Source: CAYSPS01 sp964432975 | GTDB taxonomy: Bacteria; Babelota; Babeliae; Babelales; UBA12409 | DNA length: 14,071 nucleotides | Assembly (NCBI GenBank): GCA_964432975.1 | Contig: CAYSPS010000022.1 | Coordinates: 1-14,071, forward strand | Direction: 5' to 3' | Part shown: one piece after another, positions 6,002 through 12,077 of the stretch | How positions within the stretch are numbered: position 1 is the stretch's first letter | Layout: each line of letters begins with the position of its first letter | Notes under the pieces: generated by a model | What the model saw: only the letters and a program-made list of their open reading frames with translations | The model's database searches: none | What the model was told of the DNA's origin: nothing | Position numbers and translations under genes: made by a program

Positions 6002-6733
6002 TTATATTGAAAGAGTTTGTTCTTGTTGATAAGGGTCGCTCTTTTTGTACGATAAGTCAAATTGGTCAACGATTGCTTTAACATGATGCGCAAATTGTTG
6101 TTCATTATGCTCAAAGTCTTCGTTGCATGCAAGGGTAAGTACGGGTACGTCTTGTAGATATTCTGCAACACCTTCTTTTTTGACGAGCCAGCGCTCGTGC
6201 TTGTTATGCAGACGTTCAAGATACNNNNNNNNNNGCGGCACGGCAGCTTCTTCTTGACGTGCACGATATTTAAGGCGTGCGTAACATACCTGTGGATCGG
6301 TTTGTAAATAAATAAATCCGGTGGGGCGCGTAGCATATCCTTCAACAAGCCACGAAAACCAGTCGCGATATAGTGCCCATTCAAGGCTGGACATAACACC
6401 CATTTCATAGCAATTTTGCGCAAAGCAATAGCGGTCAGAGTATACCGAGCGTTCAAGCACTTGTATGCCGCTGATACAGGTTTTTGCATTTCGCTCTTGT
6501 TCAAGCACGCGTGTAACAAAGGCGTATGTTTGAAAAGTATATGCCCAGCGCTGGGCATCGCTATAAAATTTTTCTAATAAATTATCACCTGTTCCAATAT
6601 CTTGCCAACGTTCATGGGGCTCAAAAACTGGGTCAATAACAACATGATTATCAAGCATACGCAAAAATGTTGATTTGCCTGCACCGATATTGCCTTCAAT
6701 AATTAACGAATGTTTTAATGGGACAGGGATCAT
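6002..6733 (-). CDS. Deoxynucleoside kinase, dCK/dGK-like
   Basis: It phosphorylates deoxynucleosides to monophosphates in nucleotide salvage. Visible: P-loop GNIGAGKST (14-22), EPHERW (38-43, with the probable catalytic base E38), RWAYTFQTYAFVTR (62-75), ERSVYSDRY (94-102), EW-x3-YRDW, the lid Arg region RLKYRARQEE, and YLERLHNKHERWL. A71, R75 and D100 correspond, from memory, to A100/R104/D133 of human dCK, the set that separates dCK/dGK from TK2 and insect dNK. Overall it looks closer to the animal kinases than to the usual Bacillus dAK/dGK pair. AAAGGA lies seven bases before the ATG. A 10-N gap falls inside it. It is 43 nt upstream of atpE and probably shares the transcript. Confidence 0.9.
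   Translation of the reverse strand: MIPVPLKHSLIIEGNIGAGKSTFLRMLDNHVVIDPVFEPHERWQDIGTGDNLLEKFYSDAQRWAYTFQTYAFVTRVLEQERNAKTCISGIQVLERSVYSDRYCFAQNCYEMGVMSSLEWALYRDWFSWLVEGYATRPTGFIYLQTDPQVCYARLKYRARQEEAAVPXXXXYLERLHNKHERWLVKKEGVAEYLQDVPVLTLACNEDFEHNEQQFAHHVKAIVDQFDLSYKKSDPYQQEQTLSI
6225..6234. other. Assembly gap (10 N) inside the deoxynucleoside kinase gene
   Basis: Ten Ns interrupt the lid region between EEAAVP and YLERLH. Relatives have about two residues here (P-L-E-Y in human dCK), predicting 4 nt in place of 10. Both lengths keep the frame, so the N run is probably a filler of arbitrary length and the gene is intact. Confidence 0.9.
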
Positions 6734-6779
6734 AGTACCGTCCTTTCTCTTTGGGCAAAAAATTTTTTAGGGAACAATC

Positions 6780-6806
6780 GCTTTTTAGTTTAGCGGTTTA
6801 AAAAGC
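6780..6806. repeat. Inverted repeat in the truA-kinase intergenic gap
   Basis: GCTTTTTA (6780-6787) and TAAAAAGC (6799-6806) are perfect inverted arms around an 11-nt loop. They lie in the 163-nt AT-rich gap (6734-6896) that must hold the end of the truA transcript and the promoter of the kinase-atp block. No T run follows the right arm on either strand, so a terminator is unproven. I see no convincing -35/-10 pair. Confidence 0.4.
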
Positions 6807-6896
6807 AAAAATCGAGCGTCTTTTTTAAGAAGCTTTATTTGTTGTATTAGGCGATTCAATCGTTGTTTTTTGTATAAGAAGAAAGTTCTGATATGT

Positions 6897-7640
6897 CTAA
6901 TTTTGATAGGTAATTTGTATGAGTGTAAGCCCACGTGCAGGTGCACATGGGAGTGTGTGCTCAGGATTTTTTTTCTTTAAAATATTGCGCACATTTTCAA
7001 GAGAAAGATGTGGGCGAGAGGCAACCTCAAGACAGGCACCGGTAATACGCCTGACCATGTGATGTAAAAAGCTTTTTGCTTTAAAAATGAGCGCATACGT
7101 GTGCTCATTTATGTGCTCAACGCACATACTATCGATTGTGCGTACCGTATCAGTTAATTCTGCACCCGTGCAAAAGCTCCTGAAGTCATGGGTGCCAACA
7201 AACAGTGTGCACGCACTTTGTAATTTTACTAAATCAACTGGCCAGCGATAGTGCCAAACAAAGCGCGCTGTAAATGGGTCCGGGCGCTCGAGTGACCATG
7301 TGTATCGATATTCTTTTTGCACGACACCAATATGCGGGTTGTAATGATCAGGAGCTGGTGTGAGTTTTTTAATAAAGATAGCAGCCGGAAGTTTATTGTT
7401 CCATGCTGTCAGGATAGTTGATGGGTTAATGGGCAAATCTGTCGTAAATGTTGCCACTTGTTCGCATGCATGGACACCGGCATCGGTGCGTGAAGCGCCG
7501 ACGATGACGCAGTTTTGGTGAAAAACCTCAAAAAATTTTTTTTGCATTGTACCAACGATCGTTGGCATGTTTTTCTGTGCTTGTTCTTGCCAGCCATGAT
7601 AATCAGTACCATCGTATGCGACGATCATTTTATAACGCAT
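6897..7640 (-). CDS. truA: tRNA pseudouridine(38-40) synthase TruA
   Basis: It converts U38, U39 and U40 in the anticodon arm of many tRNAs to pseudouridine. The 247-aa length fits the family. Visible marks: MIVAYDGTDYHGWQ at the N-terminus, the catalytic motif GASRTDAGVHA with nucleophile D53, the KEYRYTW strand, DFRSFCTGAE (family DFxSF), and FLHHMVRRITGACLEV near the C-terminus. The gene begins 9 nt after the lepA stop. I see no strong ribosome site at the ATG at 7640, so translation is probably coupled to lepA. This would be disturbed if ribosomes stop at the lepA internal TAA. Confidence 0.97.
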   Translation of the reverse strand: MRYKMIVAYDGTDYHGWQEQAQKNMPTIVGTMQKKFFEVFHQNCVIVGASRTDAGVHACEQVATFTTDLPINPSTILTAWNNKLPAAIFIKKLTPAPDHYNPHIGVVQKEYRYTWSLERPDPFTARFVWHYRWPVDLVKLQSACTLFVGTHDFRSFCTGAELTDTVRTIDSMCVEHINEHTYALIFKAKSFLHHMVRRITGACLEVASRPHLSLENVRNILKKKNPEHTLPCAPARGLTLIQITYQN

Positions 7641-7649
7641 TAAGCAGGC

Positions 7650-8231
7650 TCAGTCTTTTTTAAGTATTGTGTAAAAAGCTTCTTGTGGTACGGTAACTTG
7701 CCCAATTTGCTTCATTTTTTTCTTGCCACGTTTTTGTTTTTCAAGCAGTTTCATTTTGCGTGTGACATCACCACCATACAGTGGCGCAGTGACGTCCTTG
7801 CGAAATGCTTTGACTGTTTCGCGTGCGATAATACGTGAGCCAATGGCAGCTTGAATGGCTACCTCATATTGTTGGCGTGGAATGACCTTGCGTAATTTTT
7901 CAACCAAACCTTTACCAACACGATACGCTTTTTCTTTATGCACAATGAGCGATAACGCATCAACTTGTTTGCCATTGAGCAAGATGTCCATTTTCACCAA
8001 GTCTGATGGATGATAATGCGGGCCTTCGTAGTCGAAACTGGCATAACCAGCACTCATCGACTTGAGTTGATCATAAAAATCGGTTGCAATTTCATTTAAG
8101 GGTAATTGGTATTTTAAAATTATACGATCTTCATCTAAAAATCGCATTTCAATTTGTTTGCCAAGTTTATCTTCACAAAGATTTATGGTGTTGCCAACAT
8201 ATTGCTTGGGAACAATAATCGTTGCATCCAT
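7650..8231 (-). CDS. lepA: Elongation factor 4 (LepA), C-terminal part
   Basis: It encodes the EF-G domain V-like fold and the LepA-specific C-terminal domain. Matches to the family include ATIIVPKQYVGNTINLCEDK, SMSAGYASFDYE, RQQYEVAIQAAIGSRIIARE, and the terminal GGDVTRKMKLLEKQKRGKKK and PQEAFYTILKKD. Homology starts before the first ATG: the codons at 8232-8285 (reading NLSDFPDPNHVSEIFEPI) are also LepA sequence, in the same frame as the N-terminal part. No ribosome site precedes the ATG at 8231, so it is unlikely to be an independent gene. It is the downstream piece of one lepA interrupted by a stop codon. Confidence 0.9.
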   Translation of the reverse strand: MDATIIVPKQYVGNTINLCEDKLGKQIEMRFLDEDRIILKYQLPLNEIATDFYDQLKSMSAGYASFDYEGPHYHPSDLVKMDILLNGKQVDALSLIVHKEKAYRVGKGLVEKLRKVIPRQQYEVAIQAAIGSRIIARETVKAFRKDVTAPLYGGDVTRKMKLLEKQKRGKKKMKQIGQVTVPQEAFYTILKKD

Positions 8232-8288
8232 GATTGGTTCAAATATTTCACTGACATGGTTGGGGTCTGGAAAGTCTGATAGATTTTA
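8232..8288 (-). other. In-frame TAA and stranded LepA codons joining the two lepA parts
   Basis: The codon at 8288-8286 (minus strand) is TAA. On both sides the frame is identical and the protein homology continuous: GQLREI, stop, NLSDFPDP, aligning with the linker of E. coli LepA just before the VNNIYELREP stretch. Replacing this one codon would give a 605-aa protein, the normal family length. No frameshift is needed. TAA is the ordinary stop of several neighbours (atpA, the kinase, the second peptidase), so a general TAA reassignment is not supported. Confidence 0.93.
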
Positions 8289-9467
8289 GATTTCTCGCAG
8301 TTGTCCTTCTGCCATTTTGACTTTATACATAACGCTCGGTGCAGTTACGATAACTGCTTGTTCATATTCTTGTTCAAGGCGTTGCTTGAATACGTCCATA
8401 TGAAGCAGCCCCAAAAAGCCGCAGCGAAATCCAAGTCCGAGCGCTGCCGATGTTTTTTTCTCAACGGTTACGCTTGCATCATTAAGTGTTAATTTATCGA
8501 TGGCATCTTGTAGATTGCCGAATTCGCTGTTTTCAACCGGATAAATTCCTGCAAACACCATTGGTTTTGCTGGTTTAAATCCCGGGAAAGCTGTAACCGG
8601 ATGCTTTGGATCAAAAATGGTGTCGCCTACGCGTGCGTCGCGTACCGATTTCATGCCTGTGATAATATAACCAACTTGGCCAGCATAAAGGGCGTCATAA
8701 GGTGTTTCGTTGGGATACATGAGCCCCAATTCTAAGAGTTCATATTTTTTATCTGCTTGCGCCAATTGAATAATATCGTTTTTGTGTAATGTGCCATCTT
8801 GGATATACGCAAGACATACAACGCCACGGTATTCATCAAACCATGAATCAAACAAGAGTGCCTTGAGTGGTGCCTCAACGTGCGCTTTAGGCGCAGGAAT
8901 ACACGTCACAACTGCATCAAGAACAGCTGCAACATTCTGTCCAGTTTTTGCTGACAGAAGAATGATCTCTTCGCGTTTGAAATCAAATAAGTGCTCAAGC
9001 TGATGGATAACCCGCTCGGTTTGTGCATTTTGCAAATCTATCTTGTTAATAACGGGGATGATGGCAAGGTCTTGTTCAAATGCCAAATAAAAATTTGCCA
9101 TTGTTTGCGCTTGTACGCCATCGACGGCGTCTACGAGCAATACAGCACCTTGACAGGCATACAATGAGCGAGAGACTTCATAGCTGAAATCGACATGCCC
9201 TGGGGTATCAATGAGATTGAGAAGATATGGTGTGCCATTTGCTTCATAAAACATCGATGCTGTTTGTGCTTTAACGGTGATGCCGCGTTCCCGTTCTACT
9301 TGAAGCTTGTCCAAAAATTGTTCTTCATGGCGTGCCGGATCGATCGTGCCGGTTAATTCCAGCAATCGGTCAGAAAGGGTCGACTTGCCATGGTCTATAT
9401 GCGCGATAATAGAAAAATTACGGATTTTATCAGGCGTAAACGCCTTTAGGTTCATTTTTTTTGTCAT
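8286..9467 (-). CDS. lepA: Elongation factor 4 (LepA), N-terminal part
   Basis: EF4 is a ribosome-associated translational GTPase. This part holds the G domain and domains II-III: IAHIDHGKSTLSDRLLELTG (P-loop and switch I start), the RERGITVKAQTASM region, DTPGHVDFSYEVSRSL (G3), NKIDLQNA (G4), LLSAKTGQNV (G5), and FRCGFLGLLHMDVFKQRLEQ near its end. It terminates at an in-frame TAA exactly before domain V. The 5' end is uncertain: ATG 9467 has no ribosome site and overlaps a good -10 hexamer, so ATG 9455 (fifth codon), on a nearly leaderless mRNA, is a reasonable alternative. Without domain V and the C-terminal domain it should not act as normal EF4. lepA is usually dispensable. Confidence 0.92.
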   Translation of the reverse strand: MTKKMNLKAFTPDKIRNFSIIAHIDHGKSTLSDRLLELTGTIDPARHEEQFLDKLQVERERGITVKAQTASMFYEANGTPYLLNLIDTPGHVDFSYEVSRSLYACQGAVLLVDAVDGVQAQTMANFYLAFEQDLAIIPVINKIDLQNAQTERVIHQLEHLFDFKREEIILLSAKTGQNVAAVLDAVVTCIPAPKAHVEAPLKALLFDSWFDEYRGVVCLAYIQDGTLHKNDIIQLAQADKKYELLELGLMYPNETPYDALYAGQVGYIITGMKSVRDARVGDTIFDPKHPVTAFPGFKPAKPMVFAGIYPVENSEFGNLQDAIDKLTLNDASVTVEKKTSAALGLGFRCGFLGLLHMDVFKQRLEQEYEQAVIVTAPSVMYKVKMAEGQLREI

Positions 9468-9495
9468 ATATATAGTTTACCGTAAATGATGACAA
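9467..9495 (-). promoter_or_regulatory. Candidate lepA promoter overlapping the annotated start
   Basis: On the minus strand TTGTCA (9495-9490), a 17-nt spacer and TATATA (9472-9467) form a good sigma-70-type pair. The first base of -10 consensus could slide by two because of the TATATATAT run. RNA would start near 9460, after ATG 9467 and about five bases before ATG 9455. Confidence 0.45.
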
Positions 9496-9585
9496 ATGGT
9501 AATACCGAGAGCCGCCGGGGTTACTTTCTCAACGTATTTGATTAAAATAAAGAGGCGTGGTGCTTTGTTGGTAAACGGAGTGGCT

Positions 9586-11634
9586 GTGAAAATTTTTAAG
9601 TTTAAATCTGCCTGGATTTTGTTGTTTTTAACAAGTTGTTCGTGTTTTCATTCTGAACAAGGTGTTTTAATGAATGAGATTTCTACATTTAACGATGTGC
9701 AAGTATTGTTTGCAAATAACGTTGCGCATGTTCAAAAGATTATCGCGCAAATGAAATCGTTCGGGCCCGAACAGGTTTGTGCGATTGTGCGTATTCCTGA
9801 TGATCAACGAACATTTGCCAATACTGCGCAGGCAATGGATGAAATTGGTCGACGCGTATCTATTGGTCTATCAGTGTTAGGATTGCTTAAAGAAGTAAGT
9901 CCCGATGAGTCGATTCGTACACAGGCGCATGATGGGCTTCTTTTGTTGCAGCCATTTTTGCAAGAAAATTTAAGCAAAAACGTTTCCCTGTTTAAAGCAT
10001 TTAAAGCATATGTTGATGGTAACGCAAGAACAGATGCGCTCAATGCACAAGAAAAATATTATCTGCAAGAAACGATGCGCGCATATGCGCGAGAAGGGCT
10101 TTTGCTGCCAGAGCCCGAACTAAAAAAAGTCAAAGAGTTAAGCACGCAGCTTTCTCAAATTGGATTACAATTTGAGAAAAATATAACTGATGTCACGACA
10201 AAATTACCATTGAGCGCGCAGCAACTTGTTGGTGTGCCAGAACCGGTTCTTGCGGGATTGCAAAAAGATGACAAGGGCAATTATCTTGTTGGGCTTGATT
10301 ATGCAACCGTTTTTCCCATTATGACGCATGCACGTGATGAAAAAACGCGTAAAGCTGTTTTTGAGGCATTTGATAATCGTGCATATCCGCAAAATTATCC
10401 ATTACTTAAACAGCTCATTGCTCAGCGTGATGAGCTTGCACATTTATTGGGTTTCCCAACGTATGCTGCATATGATCTTGATGATCAGATGGCAAAAACG
10501 CCAAAAATTGTTGAAGAATTTTTAAACAAAATAGTTGCTCCTGCACGCCAAAAACAAGCGCATGAATTTAAAGAATTAACTGCTGATTTGCCAGCAACTG
10601 TGACCTTAACGGTTGATGCGCAAGAGCAGTATAAGCAGAAACATTTTAAATTGAATGACGCTGAAATTGCGCAATATTTTCCTGTTGCGCATGTGATTGA
10701 GCAAATTCTTGCTATTTATCAAGAATTTTTGGGTTTAACGTTTGAGCCTTTGCCAGCAGGTGGGCTCTGGCACGAATCAGTCCAAGCATTTGCAGTGCGC
10801 AATGCCGATGATCATGTGTTTCGCGGCTACTTGTTGCTTGATTTATACCCTCGGCCGCATAAATATTCACATGCGTGTATGGTTGATTTAGTGCCTCCAC
10901 AACGCATGCACGATGGTTCTTTGCGGTCAGCAGTGATTGCTGTTATTGCAAATTTTCCAACGCCAACGCGTGCGCATCCAGGGCTTTTGCGCTTTACTGA
11001 AGTAGAAACATTCTTTCATGAATTCGGTCATGCGATGCATGGCATACTTGGTGCGACACAAATGTCTGGTTTTGCAGGCACAAGCACCAAAAAAGATTTT
11101 GTTGAGGTACCATCGCAAATGTTTGAACAGTGGCTCAAAGATCCTGCAATTGTGCGTCGTCTGAGCTGTCATTATCAAACACATGAACCACTTCCTGATC
11201 GTTTGATTGGTGTTTTGATTAAGATCGATAAGTTTGATATTGGTGACTTTACTTTACGCCAATTGGGTATTGCCCAGTTGTCACTTAAATTTTTTACTGG
11301 TATTCCAGAAGATATTCAATGCTTGTATCAAGATATAACAATACGTGCGCGCCCATATATCTTTTTTGATTCAGAAAAATCACATATGCCTGCAAGTTTT
11401 GGACATTTAATCGAATATGCAGCAAAGTATTACAGTTATTTGTGGTCTAAGGTTTATGCGCTTGATCTTTTTGCAAAGATCAAGCGGGACGGTTTATTAA
11501 ATCCGACGGTTGGCAAAGTGTTAATCGAAAAAGTTCTCGGTCGTGGCGGTAGCGCGCAACCGATTGAACTCGTAAGAGATTTTTTGGGTCGTGAGCCTAA
11601 CGCTGATGCATATATTCAATATATGCAAAAATAG
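9586..11634 (+). CDS. M3-family zinc oligopeptidase, predicted lipoprotein
   Basis: A thimet oligopeptidase/PrlC-like metallopeptidase that cuts short peptides. I choose GTG 9586 (GGAG five bases upstream) over the in-frame ATG 9496 because it yields a lipoprotein-type leader, MKIFKFKSAWILLFLTSCSC. The product is 682 aa. Catalytic HEFGH lies at 478-482 with the third zinc ligand E507 in DFVEVPSQ, 28 residues after the motif Glu as in the family. GHLIEYAAKYYSYLW holds the His and Tyr residues that bind substrate. GGS and FLGREP close the protein as usual. Bacterial relatives are mostly cytoplasmic, so export is notable. An internal ATG at 9670, preceded by AAGG, could make a leaderless cytoplasmic form. 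The next gene is a tandem paralogue. Confidence 0.92.
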   Translation: MKIFKFKSAWILLFLTSCSCFHSEQGVLMNEISTFNDVQVLFANNVAHVQKIIAQMKSFGPEQVCAIVRIPDDQRTFANTAQAMDEIGRRVSIGLSVLGLLKEVSPDESIRTQAHDGLLLLQPFLQENLSKNVSLFKAFKAYVDGNARTDALNAQEKYYLQETMRAYAREGLLLPEPELKKVKELSTQLSQIGLQFEKNITDVTTKLPLSAQQLVGVPEPVLAGLQKDDKGNYLVGLDYATVFPIMTHARDEKTRKAVFEAFDNRAYPQNYPLLKQLIAQRDELAHLLGFPTYAAYDLDDQMAKTPKIVEEFLNKIVAPARQKQAHEFKELTADLPATVTLTVDAQEQYKQKHFKLNDAEIAQYFPVAHVIEQILAIYQEFLGLTFEPLPAGGLWHESVQAFAVRNADDHVFRGYLLLDLYPRPHKYSHACMVDLVPPQRMHDGSLRSAVIAVIANFPTPTRAHPGLLRFTEVETFFHEFGHAMHGILGATQMSGFAGTSTKKDFVEVPSQMFEQWLKDPAIVRRLSCHYQTHEPLPDRLIGVLIKIDKFDIGDFTLRQLGIAQLSLKFFTGIPEDIQCLYQDITIRARPYIFFDSEKSHMPASFGHLIEYAAKYYSYLWSKVYALDLFAKIKRDGLLNPTVGKVLIEKVLGRGGSAQPIELVRDFLGREPNADAYIQYMQK

Positions 11635-11676
11635 TATTACTAAAAACACGGGGTCCATTAAACTTCTTCTGCATTC

Positions 11677-11723
11677 ACCCCTCGATAATTTTGGCTTCGC
11701 CAAACACTCGGGGCGAACGGAAT
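11677..11723 (-). repeat. Hairpin repeat, copy 1
   Basis: It contains the block TCGATA, an inner hairpin TTTGGC-TTC-GCCAAA, the block ACACTCG, then GGGGCGAACGGAAT; outer CCCC and GGGG can pair. It is directly repeated in copy 3 (about 36 of 47 positions identical by hand count) and inverted in copy 2 (shared blocks ATTCCGTTCG, CGAGTGT, TATCGAG when read on the minus strand). Confidence 0.8.
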
Positions 11724-11786
11724 AATTGAATCTGTTAAGTCTCGTTTGTAGTGAGTAATTTCGAGCAGCCAATGTTTTTAATTCTA

Positions 11787-11841
11787 ATTCCGTTCGTGGC
11801 GAGTGTCCGTCATTTCGCAAGAAATGGCGTGATGTATCGAG
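11787..11841 (+). repeat. Hairpin repeat, copy 2 (inverted)
   Basis: It is read on the plus strand as ATTCCGTTCG, CGAGTGT, an inner hairpin CGTCATTTC-GCAA-GAAATGGCG (9 bp with one T-G pair), then ATGTATCGAG. Outer arms GTTCGTGGC and GCCATGAAC (11793-11849) pair at eight of nine positions. The flanking blocks match copy 1, while the inner hairpin sequence differs completely. ATGTATCGA is also an exact inverted match to TCGATACAT in copy 3. Confidence 0.78.
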
Positions 11842-11868
11842 CCATGAACACTTTTTATATTTATGTTT

Positions 11869-11915
11869 ACCCGTCGATACATTTGGCGTTGCCCAACACT
11901 TAGGTCAACCGGAAT
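11869..11915 (-). repeat. Hairpin repeat, copy 3
   Basis: It has the same orientation as copy 1: ACCCGTCGATAC, an inner hairpin TTGGC-GTT-GCCCAA (one extra C), AACACT, then GGTCAACCGGAAT. Outer GTTTACC and GGTCAAC can pair with one mismatch. The outer arms differ from copies 1 and 2 but keep pairing, suggesting that folding has been maintained. Confidence 0.75.
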
Positions 11916-12077
11916 GAGTAAACTTTTTACAATAGTTTAAGTTCCGCTAGGTTTCGAAAGCAGTCTGTTTTTATTCACGATTTTAAGGAGCAATAAACTT
12001 GCTTCTTTTTGAGAGCGATTCTTACAATTGCAAAAGAGGTATTCGAATAAGATTAAATAGAAAAAGGACAAGTATTT

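Larger units (their letters stand above)
11635..12077. other. 443-nt gap between the two M3 peptidase genes
   Basis: I see no convincing gene here. A minus-strand reading frame across 11521-11820 is built from repeat sequence and antisense to the peptidase end. The gap holds three copies of a hairpin repeat (11677-11915) and a smaller inverted repeat CGGAA..TAAAC / GTTTA..TTCCG around 11909-11945. Bases 11946-12077 are AT-rich leader for the second peptidase, with AAAGGA before its ATG and no strong promoter. Confidence 0.7.

Noticed and set aside
5986..6558. 190-aa minus-strand frame overlapping the nucleoside kinase
   Set aside because: Same strand, different frame from the kinase; the kinase frame has all catalytic motifs.
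8286..8288. Genome-wide reassignment of TAA to an amino acid
   Set aside because: TAA ends atpA, the kinase, both small exported proteins and the second peptidase at the expected places.
8231..8288. Frameshift in lepA
   Set aside because: Both lepA parts are in the same frame (start-to-start distance 1236, divisible by three); only a stop codon separates them.
11521..11820. 99-aa minus-strand reading frame across the end of the first M3 peptidase and repeat copies 1 and 2
   Set aside because: It is made of antisense peptidase and hairpin-repeat sequence, with no ribosome site and no recognisable domain.
11677..11915. CRISPR array or integron attC sites
   Set aside because: The repeats alternate in orientation, are only about three-quarters identical and lack regular unique spacers. 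A GCCCAAC / GTTAAGT resemblance to attC core sites is by chance, and no integrase or cassette genes are present.
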